Assembly (NCBI RefSeq): GCF_005886805.2
Contig: NZ_CP045429.1
Coordinates: 4,310,501-4,374,500, forward strand
Source of the DNA: Pseudoalteromonas rubra
GTDB taxonomy: Bacteria > Pseudomonadota > Gammaproteobacteria > Enterobacterales > Alteromonadaceae
DNA: 64,000 nucleotides
Reading direction: 5' to 3'
The notes beneath the pieces are model-generated. The model was not told the origin of the DNA and did not search any database. It was given only the letters and a program-made list of their open reading frames with translations. Every line of letters begins with the position of its first letter. The first letter of the stretch is position 1. Made by a program: the position numbers and the translations under genes. Of this stretch, positions 20,901 to 29,770 are shown piece after piece.

Positions 20901-23900
20901 ACCTCTGCTGCCATCTGGTAAAGTCGATGCCCGAGCCCTCACGCCACTGGACGTCAGCATCAGCACCACCTATGTCGCGCCGCAAAGCCCGCTGGAAAAA
21001 GATCTGTGTGCACTGTGGGCTGAGCATCTGGGAGTGGAGCAAGTGGGGATGTATGACAGCTTTTTTGCTCTGGGTGGCAATTCACTCAGTGCGATGACGC
21101 TGGTTGCCAAAATGCAGCGTACCTTATCACTGCCGGTCACACTCAAAGCACTGTTTACCCATAAGACACCCGCTGCGCTGCTGGCTAACCTGGATTCTCA
21201 ACATAATATTGAGCCAATCCCCGTGCTCACTGATCCTACTGTGCGCGTCGCCGTCACCCCGCAACAGCAGGCCATGTTACTAAGTGAGCGCCTTGCCACC
21301 ACCGCCGGTGCCTATCATATCCCACTCATGCTGGGTTGCGACTCCCTCGCTCATCAGCAGGCCCTGATGGAGGGGGTACAACAGGTGATCAGCCGACATT
21401 TGGTGTTACAACAAGGCTACGAACAGGATGAGCAAGGGCACTGGTACATTAGCCAAACTCGCTATCCCATCCCCTGTCAGGTACTGGCTGTGAGCGGCAA
21501 TGATGACAGAGGGTTGCAGGAATTTGTCAATGCACCGTTTGCACTGGACACTTCTGCTCCGGTGAAAGTGGCACAGTTACGCGTTGGGCCTTTGCCTAGC
21601 TACAGACTGCTACTGGTGTTTCATCATATCGCCTTTGACGGCTGGTCAGTCGAACGCTTTATTCATGAGCTGGATCAGCAAATGGCTGGCAAAGTTATCA
21701 CGCCTCCAGCACTGACCTATCGGGATTACGCGCACTGGCGCAGTCAACAAGATGAAAGCACTGAGCTGGCTTACTGGCAGCAGGCGTTTGCCGGTATAGA
21801 CCTGACTCCCTGGGAAAGCGACTTTAGCCGCAGTGCCAGTTATGATCCGCAAGGCCGGGCGCTGACCTTCACATTACCCGATATCCTGACCCAGTCATTA
21901 CGCACTCTGGCACAACAACAGGGCGTAAGTCTGTATGCGACACTGCTTAGCAGTTTTCAGCTCGCTGCTTGCTTCTGGGCTGACCGGGATGACATTGTCA
22001 TTGGCACCCCCAGCGACAACCGCGCCCATCCGGATAGTCATGAGCTGATGGGCTACTTTGTTAATACCCTGGCGCTGCCTCTGCGCTTGGACAGCACGCT
22101 CAGCTTTACCGCACTCATGACACAAGTGCAGGGACAGGTTCATGAAGCCAAAAGTCATCAGGGTGTGTCAGCGGATGTATTGGCAGACGCACTGAACGTT
22201 GAACGACAAAGTGGCTTATCGCCGCTCTTCCAGCTGTTCTTCACTCTGGACCAGTTCAATCCAATGGATCAGGCATTTAATGGCTTTGAAGTGATCCAGG
22301 AAAACCCAGAGGATTACGCCTATACCCCGGCCAAGTTTGAATGGAATATGGTCTTTAAAGACGACGGCACTCAGCTGCAAGGGCAGTTCACCTATGCCAC
22401 GACCCGCTTTGATGCTACTCGTTGCGAGCAATTCCTGACATTCTACCAGGTACTGTTAGAGAACCTGGTGAGTGCACCGGAACGCGCGGTGCGCGACTGT
22501 CCACTACTGAGTGACATACAGTTTCAGGCACTCGTTGCCCAACAGGCTCAGCAGTACAGTGAATCACAGACAAACTGGTTAGCCTGCTTTGCACAAGCCT
22601 GCCAACGTGCACCACACAACATCGCCCTGTCATTTGAAGACCAGCAACTGAGTTATGCTGAGCTGGATAGCTTGTCGTCACAACTGGCAGCTACACTGCA
22701 TCAGCGCCTGGGTACACCGGGTGTTGAGCCAGCCCATGTCGCGCTGCATTTTCACAAAGGCTGCGATATGATCATCGCCATGCTGGCCACACTCAAGGCA
22801 GGTGCGGCATTCGTCGCGCTATCGCCTAACCACCCACAATCCCGGCGCGAAACCCTGTTGGAGCAGGCACAGTGTGCACTGCTACTCAGTGATGATGCAT
22901 TAAGCTGGTCAACGGTGCCCACTTTGCTGTATCACTGGCGTGACTGGCCAGAAACGCAATCCGACTCTTATTGTATCGACTTTAACCACAACGCTGATCG
23001 CCTCGCTTATCTCATTTATACCTCAGGTACTACTGGCACACCTAAAGGGGCCATGCTCAGCCATCGCGGCTTGATAAATCTCTCAGAACATATGATGTAC
23101 AGCCACCGCTTAATTGGTCGATCACGTCAGGTGATTGCCAGCCAGTATGCAGAATACGTCTTCGATGCGTCCATCATAGAGATATTTCCTGCGCTTGCTG
23201 CGGGCGCGAGACTCGAGATCATGCCTGAGGCGATCCGTCGTGACGTGCCCAGATTATGTGATTTCCTGCGTCGTCAGCAGGTCGATGTCGCGTTCGTGCC
23301 CACCGTACTGGTCAATCAATTTCCGGATCTGCTGGCGGCGTGCGAGTTAGACGTCCTGTTTGTCGGCGGCGCGCCACTGAATCCGGTACACATACCGCTG
23401 GCAAAAACCTTGTACAACGAATACGGACTCAGTGAAACCAGTGTCTGTATCAGCCAGGCCGAGGTGCTCCCGCAGCAGCCTGTCACCATAGGACGCGCTA
23501 TTCGTAATAGCCGTTTGTATGTACTGGATAAATATCAGCGACCTGTGCCACCAGGTGGTTGTGGCGAGCTGCACAGTGCAGGAAGTAGTACCGGACTGGG
23601 GTATTGGCAAAATGCCGATAAAACAGCAGCGCACTTCTTCGAACTCACACTACATCACGGCTCACAACGCCTCCATGAGCAGGTGTATCGGACTGGTGAC
23701 TTAGTACGCCGCGTAGATAAAGACACCCTGCAGTTTGTAGCACGTACCGATCAGCAGCTGGAGATTAATGGCTATCGCATAGAGCCGGGCGAGATTGAAG
23801 CTAAACTGCTGGCGCATCCCGATATAGCTCAGGCCGTCGTCTGTCAGGTGCAAGGTCATGCACAACAACTGATCGCTTACTGTGTGTTGAATCAGGATGA

Positions 23901-24357
23901 CACCGTACAAGTGGCAGAGTCACAGTCTCGCACCTTGCTCAACTGGCTGAACGCACAGCTGCCCCCTTATATGCGACCAAAACACCTACTGTTTGTGAGT
24001 CACTTCCCGCTGACCTTAAATGGCAAGCTGGATCTGAAACAACTGCCACAACCTGAACTGAATCAGCTTCAGGTCGAACAACGGGCACCACAAACCCAAA
24101 CAGAACAAACCGTGCTCGAACTCTGCCAGCGACTGCTTGGCGTGTCTGAGTTGAACATCAATCATGACTTTTTCGAACTGGGTGGCTCTTCCGTACAAGC
24201 CGCCCGGTTAATCGCCGAGTGCGAAAAAGCATTTGTGGTCAGTATTGAACTGGCCACCCTACTGACGCATCCGGTACTGGCCGAATTTGCTGCCGCCGTA
24301 GATCGGCTTCTGGCTGAACAAGCCATCCCTGACGCCGAATTTGAAATGGAATTATAA
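17971..24357 (+). CDS. Nonribosomal peptide synthetase subunit 2 (TubC dock-C-A-PCP-C-A-PCP)
   Basis: A 2128-residue subunit beginning 1 nt after the stop of subunit 1, with GGAG before the ATG. Residues 1-55 (MLSFVQKLHAQGLRVWLGDN onward) form a TubC-type N-terminal docking domain. Module 3: condensation (HHIAFDGWS near 194), adenylation (YTSGSTGQPKG near 660, EYGPTE near 794), carrier (LGGNS, Ser near 1036). Module 4: condensation (HHIAFDGWS near 1218), adenylation (YTSGTTGTPKG near 1681, EYGLSE near 1815), carrier (LGGSS, Ser near 2074). Specificity positions read D-A-E-V-I-G-E-V-T-K (A3) and D-A-I-F-F-G-E-V-C-K (A4); neither matches a code I know. A4 has a divergent core around ARTDQQLEINGYRIEPGEIE. 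No epimerase or methyltransferase inserts. C-terminus EFEMEL. Confidence 0.95.
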   Translation: MLSFVQKLHAQGLRVWLGDNNSLALGYEETVAAELIAELKANKPCLLALLEEHQIHSEQAFLNWSVLQLSSLSNAQARLLFVDRMQPQRCAYHIPMLVEHTHPLDIAALDNAIQSLTVRHPILNSQIVEHDDLLYCQPRSTIWRSEQHECADHQTLKAEVKAQVLTPFDLTQDAPMRVVHYHCASTTYTLFLWHHIAFDGWSMQLFFAELGQALGDPLWAVQQTSPLSYFDYAAWHRDLDQQKAHDYWQTYLKGALPTRLPKTLSEPLSTPLTRGSNLYFTLPDSLGTQIRQLASNLSATPFSVLLSAYYYTLMLFTNQNDVLLGVPSDNRDHPQTQDIIGFFVNTLALRAQLDKQASFAQLVSQVKENLHQAKQHQDLPFDEVVQYFAQDDREQSALQIMFSVQKLASQLDPALSLPFALSPLLSDEELYQPIKVDLLLALDDSEEIISGQIDYNPNRFSHAYIDAFRQTFIHLLESCVAAPHQPLQSHSYVPEAQSISNVLSAEKPVYEHLYERFIEQAEKTPDATALIYQEQTVSYRALAREVRILATHLRAQIAHHDDPKVALMFVRGPQMVTAILATLAAGAAYVPLSPTQASSRNQFILSDCGAALLLTLPHLATQAQQLAQPSALPVVTTEALLTGPADDALPQGCTEQLAYVIYTSGSTGQPKGVMVEHGHVDALVHSISEVYQFDADERTYWLPPYFFDASVEPLFMTLLNGACLIIPSERSCNDPLAMREEILDREVTHLVASPSHLQTIGHCGKASAIRRVIFGGESCSQSLIDTWQQRLFSEYGPTEATVTATVHTQFAQQQNLKAIGKPLSHVTIDIVDDTLSALPVGCPGEILIWGHSIARGYLNLPEQTEARFITTAAGRAYRTGDMARRLPCGNLEFMGRNDAQVKLRGYRIELNEIEAVLLKHGDIEQACVKVQTLAQGPALVAYLGTNSTLTLEQLLPWLSERLPDYMHPAAIQCSATLPLLPSGKVDARALTPLDVSISTTYVAPQSPLEKDLCALWAEHLGVEQVGMYDSFFALGGNSLSAMTLVAKMQRTLSLPVTLKALFTHKTPAALLANLDSQHNIEPIPVLTDPTVRVAVTPQQQAMLLSERLATTAGAYHIPLMLGCDSLAHQQALMEGVQQVISRHLVLQQGYEQDEQGHWYISQTRYPIPCQVLAVSGNDDRGLQEFVNAPFALDTSAPVKVAQLRVGPLPSYRLLLVFHHIAFDGWSVERFIHELDQQMAGKVITPPALTYRDYAHWRSQQDESTELAYWQQAFAGIDLTPWESDFSRSASYDPQGRALTFTLPDILTQSLRTLAQQQGVSLYATLLSSFQLAACFWADRDDIVIGTPSDNRAHPDSHELMGYFVNTLALPLRLDSTLSFTALMTQVQGQVHEAKSHQGVSADVLADALNVERQSGLSPLFQLFFTLDQFNPMDQAFNGFEVIQENPEDYAYTPAKFEWNMVFKDDGTQLQGQFTYATTRFDATRCEQFLTFYQVLLENLVSAPERAVRDCPLLSDIQFQALVAQQAQQYSESQTNWLACFAQACQRAPHNIALSFEDQQLSYAELDSLSSQLAATLHQRLGTPGVEPAHVALHFHKGCDMIIAMLATLKAGAAFVALSPNHPQSRRETLLEQAQCALLLSDDALSWSTVPTLLYHWRDWPETQSDSYCIDFNHNADRLAYLIYTSGTTGTPKGAMLSHRGLINLSEHMMYSHRLIGRSRQVIASQYAEYVFDASIIEIFPALAAGARLEIMPEAIRRDVPRLCDFLRRQQVDVAFVPTVLVNQFPDLLAACELDVLFVGGAPLNPVHIPLAKTLYNEYGLSETSVCISQAEVLPQQPVTIGRAIRNSRLYVLDKYQRPVPPGGCGELHSAGSSTGLGYWQNADKTAAHFFELTLHHGSQRLHEQVYRTGDLVRRVDKDTLQFVARTDQQLEINGYRIEPGEIEAKLLAHPDIAQAVVCQVQGHAQQLIAYCVLNQDDTVQVAESQSRTLLNWLNAQLPPYMRPKHLLFVSHFPLTLNGKLDLKQLPQPELNQLQVEQRAPQTQTEQTVLELCQRLLGVSELNINHDFFELGGSSVQAARLIAECEKAFVVSIELATLLTHPVLAEFAAAVDRLLAEQAIPDAEFEMEL

Positions 24358-24368
24358 TGAGGTTCTCC

Positions 24369-27300
24369 ATGCACCAGTTAATGTACACCCTGAAAAGCCA
24401 ACAGATCAGTGTCTGGCAAGACCAAGGTAAGCTAAAACTTGCCAGCCAGAGTGATGTAAGCCAGTCGGACATAGTGGCGACAATCCGCGCTCATAAAACC
24501 CAGCTGCTGGACTATTTGCAACGCCATAACATCAACAGCAGGCTGTGCTTTGAGCAAACACAGATCTTTGCAGCCGAAAGCAATGCTGCGCCGCTGACGC
24601 TGGGACAGACACAAATGATGTTTTCTCAGCAAGTCAGCGAGCAGACCCATACCTATCATATTCCCTGCTTATTGAAGCTTTCCAAAGACTGCGATAGAGA
24701 CGCAATGGAACAAGCGTTGCAGCGTCTGTGTCAACGACACAGTGCACTCAGTGTCTGCTTTGTCTCCAGTGCACAGGGTCAGATACAGCAACAGTGTTGT
24801 GATACCCCTTTTGTACTGACACAGCTAGACTGCGATGAGGCCACACTGGATGAAACCTGCCAGCAGCTATTTACCCGACCCTTTGCATTAAGTGAGGAAC
24901 GCCCGTTTCGTGGCACCTGGTTGAGTACAGAGTCACACAATTATCTTTATCTGCTATGGCACCATATTGCCTTTGATGGCTGGTCTTTGGGTGTGTTCTT
25001 AACTGAACTGCAGGCCAGTTATCAGGGTACGGCACTTGCCCCCGCATTACAGTTTAATGATTACGCTCACTGGCAGGCACAACGTCTGAGTGCACAGCGT
25101 ATTGCAACACTGAAAGACTACTGGCTAACGCAACTTGATGCCCATTCTGCCTTACATTTGCCCTGCGCCTACACCAGACCTAAAGTGTTTGACCACACTG
25201 GGGCAAATGCCACGCTGACCCTGCCTGATGGCAGCAGCGAACAACTTCAGGCCCTGGCAAAACGTCACAAGATCAGCACCAATACGCTGGGTCTGGCAGC
25301 CTGGTTCCATACCCTGAGCTTATACAGCGGCCAGCAGGATCTGACTATCGGGTTACCCAGCGACAACCGCCCTAATCAGGCTTGTCAGCAGATCCTGGGT
25401 TACTTTGTAAACTCTTTGCCAATCCGCCTTCAAACTGAGCTGAGCCACACGCTGGGCGACTGGCTGGCGTTGGTACAACGTCAGGTTAATGAAGCAAAGG
25501 CGCATCAGGATTTACCTTTTGAGGAAATCAAATCAGCACTGGATGTGACCATGGACACCAGTCGCCACCCGGTGTTTCAGACCATGTTTACTTCCAGTCA
25601 GTTTCAGCACGCCACTGAACATGCGTTGTGGCAGCAGCATATGACCGACACAAATGCAAATGTAACCGCTAAGTTTGACCTGACTATGCATTTGGAACTG
25701 GCCCCAGATCAAGCTCAGGTCAACCTCAACTATGCCAGCGCACTATATAGTAAAGAGCATGCCCAGCGTATCGCTGCACTCTATACCCAGATCTTAACCG
25801 CCTATGCACAGAGTATGGAGACAGAACGCGATACGCTATTTAGCTTACCGCTACTTAGCCAGTCAGATTTAGACGTACAACACCTGCTCAGTGGTCATTC
25901 TGACGCCTTCCCGCCTCTCCTGACTATCACGGAACGATTTGCGCACATCGCTGCCAAATACCCGCAACACATCGCCCTGCAAAGCGCCGAACGACACTGG
26001 ACCTATCAGCAGCTAGATCAGGAAACCAATCGTCTGGCAGCCCAAATCCAGGCATTTGCCCCGGGCGTTCAGGTAGTTGCACTACATTTGCCCGGAAATG
26101 CTCCGTTAGTCATCGCCATGCTGGCGACCCTTAAGGCTGGTGCAGCTTACACCACTTTGCCGTATAAAGACCCGCTGCCACGACGGGCCTATCAGCTTGA
26201 AGACAGTCAGGCAGAGCTGCTACTGACGCAAAACAGTTTAATTGAAGAAGCCGGGATCCTGGCTGACTCTGCGCAATTGCCACTGCTTAATGTCGATGAC
26301 ATCCTGGGTAATACATCTTTGAGTACTGAGCCCGTGCAATGTGAAACGACCCCACACAGCCCGGCCAATATCATCTATACCTCAGGGACAACCGGCAAAC
26401 CAAAAGGCGCCTTACTGACGCATTATGGCTGCACGTCTTTCACGGCTGATTGTCAGTACATCAAAATCACGTCTCAATCACGCATGATGCAGCTGGCCAA
26501 TCCCGCTTTTGATGCCACGACCATTGAGACCTGGATGTGTTTACTCAATGGTGCAACCCTCTATTGCGGTTACAGCGACTTACTCAGTCAGATCACTGAG
26601 TTCAAAAAGATGTTGTGTGAGGAGCAGATCTCAACCTTGTTCCTGACCCGGGCATTATTCGACACCCTGTTCCAGCAAGACCCCACACTGTTTGCTTCTT
26701 TGGAGCATCTGCTTTCGGGCGGGGAAGCACTGACCCCGGAGCTGGTTAATCAGCTGGTCAATTCACAGTACGCACCTAAACACTTTTATAACCTCTATGG
26801 CCCGACGGAATGCTCCAGTTGTACAACCAGTCATGAGATCACTGGTCAGGATACCCGTATCCCCATAGGCAAACCCATCCAGGGCCGGGCCGTTGCTGTC
26901 ATTGGTCAATATGGCCAGCTGCTGCCGCTGGGCTGTCCCGGCGAATTGTACATTGGCGGCGCAGGCCTCGCGCTGGGGTATTTGAATCGCGATACACTCA
27001 GTGCTGAAAAATTCGTCACGCTCAAAGTGTTTGGTCAACCTCAGTCTTATTACCGAAGCGGAGATCTGGTTTACTGGCAACCAGATGGCACACTGGCTTA
27101 TCTTGGCCGCAATGATGAGCAGGTCAAGATCCGCGGTCACCGCGTTGAACTAGGAGAAATCGAACAACATCTCAATGCCCTCCCCGAAGTCAGCAATTGT
27201 GCCTTAGTGGTACGCAAACACCAAGGCCACAGCCAGCTTGATGGCTATGTGGTGCTGGCAGAGGCAGGTGACATCAACACGCAGCTTGATACACTACGCG

Positions 27301-28490
27301 ATACACTCAATCAGCGGCTGCCCGACTATATGCAGCCACATACCTTAAGCGCCATCGAGCAGCTGCCATTGACCACCAGCGGGAAACTCGACAAGCGTCG
27401 ATTACCTGAGCCGCAACGGGTGTCGGATACCGTGGTAGAACCTGAGAGCGCAACAGAGAGAAAGCTCTTGGCACTGTGGCAATCCCTGCTGGGCATCGAC
27501 AGCATGTGTGTCACGCAACCTGTGATGCATTATGGCGCTGACTCTATTCGACTGTTGCACTTTTGCAGTGCAGCAAGCAAAGAAGGTTGGCAGCTGACGC
27601 CTAAGCTCTTGATAGAGCACAACACCATTCGCACCCAGGCGGCACTGCTGGAGCAGCAAAATCGAGATCTGTTCAACTGCATGACTGATGATGAGGCGCT
27701 ACAGGCCGTGTTAACGTTGCCACATTTCGAACCCGGGCTAATCCGCCCCGCAGAAATAGCAGATGCGGCCATTGTGCATCTGTTCCCCGCAGCGGCCAGT
27801 GCAGATAGCTTTAATCCCCTGGTTGAAAAATTAAGCACGCAGTTTGAGGTACATGCGCTGGAGAACGTGAAAATATTCACCGGTCGCCACCTCAACCAAC
27901 TGAGCCTGGTGCGTTATTATGCCGAACGCATTGTTGCGCATCAAAGCGAGGGACCCTACTACCTGGGTGGTTTCTGCGAAGGCGCGGCCCTAAGCCTTGA
28001 AGTTGCCAGACATCTGGAGTCTATGGGTCATGAGGTAGCACACAGCTTCCTGATTGACCCCATCCTGCCGCAACTGAGCGCAACCCAACTGGCCGACGCA
28101 GAGCAACGCGTACAGGACAGTGACCCAAGCCTGGAAACCTGGCCAATCGGTCGTGCTTTTGTGGACTTTGTACGTCACTTCCGGACTGCCCACCCTTACG
28201 CCTACCCGGTGAGCTTTTTTACCGCCGATCGGGTCAACGATGAAGCAATGCCAACAGAGGCGTTAGGCCTGTTCGAACCGGTGTTTGATGTCGCGACGGT
28301 ATATAAAGCCACTTTTGCGTTACCCGACAATGGCTTTGCAACCTTGCTGCCCCAGGCCGAGTACATTGACTTGCACAGCGCCCATGATGAAATAATGACC
28401 GATGAAGAAGATCTGAATTGCATTGCCACACGCTTCAATCAAGTGTTGTCTTCAGCACAATCTCACCTGGTCCAGGAGCGACGCGCATGA
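24369..28490 (+). CDS. Nonribosomal peptide synthetase subunit 3 (TubC dock-C-A-PCP-TE, termination)
   Basis: A 1373-residue termination subunit. The ATG at 24369 has GAGG 6 nt upstream; another ATG at 24357 overlaps the subunit 2 stop and would add four residues. Order: TubC-like docking domain (1-55), condensation (HHIAFDGWS near 198), adenylation (IIYTSGTTGKPKG near 668, LYGPTE), carrier with an atypical YGADS core (Ser near 1058) and a C-terminal alpha/beta-hydrolase thioesterase from about 1140. In the thioesterase the nucleophile motif is GGFCEGA, so Cys (near 1203) replaces the usual Ser; FLIDP supplies a candidate Asp and SAHDEIM the His. The adenylation code reads D-A-I-F-L-G-L-S-C-K, unassigned. 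The thioesterase should release the pentapeptide by hydrolysis or cyclisation. Confidence 0.95.
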   Translation: MHQLMYTLKSQQISVWQDQGKLKLASQSDVSQSDIVATIRAHKTQLLDYLQRHNINSRLCFEQTQIFAAESNAAPLTLGQTQMMFSQQVSEQTHTYHIPCLLKLSKDCDRDAMEQALQRLCQRHSALSVCFVSSAQGQIQQQCCDTPFVLTQLDCDEATLDETCQQLFTRPFALSEERPFRGTWLSTESHNYLYLLWHHIAFDGWSLGVFLTELQASYQGTALAPALQFNDYAHWQAQRLSAQRIATLKDYWLTQLDAHSALHLPCAYTRPKVFDHTGANATLTLPDGSSEQLQALAKRHKISTNTLGLAAWFHTLSLYSGQQDLTIGLPSDNRPNQACQQILGYFVNSLPIRLQTELSHTLGDWLALVQRQVNEAKAHQDLPFEEIKSALDVTMDTSRHPVFQTMFTSSQFQHATEHALWQQHMTDTNANVTAKFDLTMHLELAPDQAQVNLNYASALYSKEHAQRIAALYTQILTAYAQSMETERDTLFSLPLLSQSDLDVQHLLSGHSDAFPPLLTITERFAHIAAKYPQHIALQSAERHWTYQQLDQETNRLAAQIQAFAPGVQVVALHLPGNAPLVIAMLATLKAGAAYTTLPYKDPLPRRAYQLEDSQAELLLTQNSLIEEAGILADSAQLPLLNVDDILGNTSLSTEPVQCETTPHSPANIIYTSGTTGKPKGALLTHYGCTSFTADCQYIKITSQSRMMQLANPAFDATTIETWMCLLNGATLYCGYSDLLSQITEFKKMLCEEQISTLFLTRALFDTLFQQDPTLFASLEHLLSGGEALTPELVNQLVNSQYAPKHFYNLYGPTECSSCTTSHEITGQDTRIPIGKPIQGRAVAVIGQYGQLLPLGCPGELYIGGAGLALGYLNRDTLSAEKFVTLKVFGQPQSYYRSGDLVYWQPDGTLAYLGRNDEQVKIRGHRVELGEIEQHLNALPEVSNCALVVRKHQGHSQLDGYVVLAEAGDINTQLDTLRDTLNQRLPDYMQPHTLSAIEQLPLTTSGKLDKRRLPEPQRVSDTVVEPESATERKLLALWQSLLGIDSMCVTQPVMHYGADSIRLLHFCSAASKEGWQLTPKLLIEHNTIRTQAALLEQQNRDLFNCMTDDEALQAVLTLPHFEPGLIRPAEIADAAIVHLFPAAASADSFNPLVEKLSTQFEVHALENVKIFTGRHLNQLSLVRYYAERIVAHQSEGPYYLGGFCEGAALSLEVARHLESMGHEVAHSFLIDPILPQLSATQLADAEQRVQDSDPSLETWPIGRAFVDFVRHFRTAHPYAYPVSFFTADRVNDEAMPTEALGLFEPVFDVATVYKATFALPDNGFATLLPQAEYIDLHSAHDEIMTDEEDLNCIATRFNQVLSSAQSHLVQERRA

Positions 28491-29770
28491 CCAAACAACA
28501 ATTGTGTAAGCGTTACGGTATTCATCTCGGTCTGACCATGTTTGCTGCCATGTTGCTGCTGCCGATCCTGACCCCTTACCTGCTCGCGCAGGGCTTTGTG
28601 GTCAGCCAGATAGCCATTGCCATGGTCGTCATGAGTGCCGTGATCATCATCTGTGAAGTACCCAGTGGGGCGCTGGCCGATCATTTTGGCCGTCGCCGAC
28701 TATTTTGCTGTTCATTGATATTTGCTTTACTGACCAACCTGTTACTGTTGGTCGCCACGGATTTTGTGACTTTACTGATTGCTGTCAGTTGCTGGGGGCT
28801 TAACCAGGCCACCCTGAGTGGGACACTCAACGCCTGGTTTGTGGAGCGCTTTCATGAAGCAGAAGGCGAACAAACCCTGAATCAGGGGTTCGCCGCGACC
28901 TATGGCCTGGCGTATGGGATTGGTGCCTCCTCCGCGGTGCTCTCCGCTTTGTTTCTGGCGTTTGGCGATCACCTTGCGCTGTCGACCTTGCAGATGTATC
29001 AGCTGATCTTTGTGGTGTCGAGCATCGGCTTTATCTTGCTGCTGCCGCTGACCTTTCACTGGGTCAAAGAGGTCAAATCTCCGGCTCAGCAGCGCTTTAA
29101 ACAGGCACTGAGCCAACATGTTGGCACCACTCTCAGCACAGTGCGTCAACCAGCACTGGCTAAACTGCTCATTGCGCTGGTAATCGTGATCCCGGTCAGC
29201 GCCAGTATTGAAAAATTCTGGCCAATCTTTGTTCACCAGCTGGAGCAAGTCGATATGGATTCAGTGGCCTGGTTATTTCCAGCCGTCATGGCTGCAACCT
29301 TTGCTCTGAACGGTGTCGCCGCGGTACTCAGTGCTAAGCTGTGTACACTGCTCAATCAAAAGCTGGGGCAGGCAATGGCTGTTGCCCACTTACTTAAGCT
29401 GGTGGCTTTGGTTGCCATGGCACTGGCACCTGATCTCAGTTGGTTTGTGGCAGCGTTACTGCTGTTCTTCCTGTGCTTTGGCCTGACCCAGCCGGCACAA
29501 TTACAGCTGCAGCATCAACTGTGCGACGACAGTGTGCGAGCTACTATAGAATCACTGGGCTCACTAACGACCCGCATGGGTGGCATGCTGGGTGCCGCAC
29601 TGACAGGCGCTTTACTGAATCTGGTTTCGCTGCCGGTGAGCTGGTTACTGCTTGGCGCCTTGTCGCTACTGGGCATCGTGCTGCTGTTCAGCCCATCGCT
29701 CAACCAGCAAGACCCGCCTGCAGTAACAGAGCCAGAGGCTGAACCCGCTTCCGCGGACCTTAACGCCTGA
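28487..29770 (+). CDS. MFS transporter, probable exporter of the NRPS product
   Basis: A 427-residue polytopic membrane protein with about 12 hydrophobic segments and the MFS loop motif SGALADHFGRRRLF between TM2 and TM3. Its ATG overlaps the NRPS stop by 4 nt (ATGA) and is preceded by AGGAG, so it is translationally coupled to the synthetase; an upstream extension of the frame lies inside the NRPS gene and is rejected. A short acidic, Pro/Glu-rich tail ends the protein. The coupling argues for export of, or self-resistance to, the peptide. Its 3' end overlaps the convergent hydrolase gene by 11 nt. Confidence 0.9.
   Translation: MTKQQLCKRYGIHLGLTMFAAMLLLPILTPYLLAQGFVVSQIAIAMVVMSAVIIICEVPSGALADHFGRRRLFCCSLIFALLTNLLLLVATDFVTLLIAVSCWGLNQATLSGTLNAWFVERFHEAEGEQTLNQGFAATYGLAYGIGASSAVLSALFLAFGDHLALSTLQMYQLIFVVSSIGFILLLPLTFHWVKEVKSPAQQRFKQALSQHVGTTLSTVRQPALAKLLIALVIVIPVSASIEKFWPIFVHQLEQVDMDSVAWLFPAVMAATFALNGVAAVLSAKLCTLLNQKLGQAMAVAHLLKLVALVAMALAPDLSWFVAALLLFFLCFGLTQPAQLQLQHQLCDDSVRATIESLGSLTTRMGGMLGAALTGALLNLVSLPVSWLLLGALSLLGIVLLFSPSLNQQDPPAVTEPEAEPASADLNA

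Noticed and set aside
12960..28490. Epimerase or dual epimerase/condensation domains in the NRPS
   Set aside because: Each inter-module region holds a single condensation domain with the HHxxxDGWS motif and no additional ~400-residue domain; no dual-domain N-terminal motif was seen. Assignment of stereochemistry would need a profile search.
12960..28490. Polyketide synthase modules in the cluster
   Set aside because: No ketosynthase or acyltransferase motifs; all carriers follow adenylation domains.
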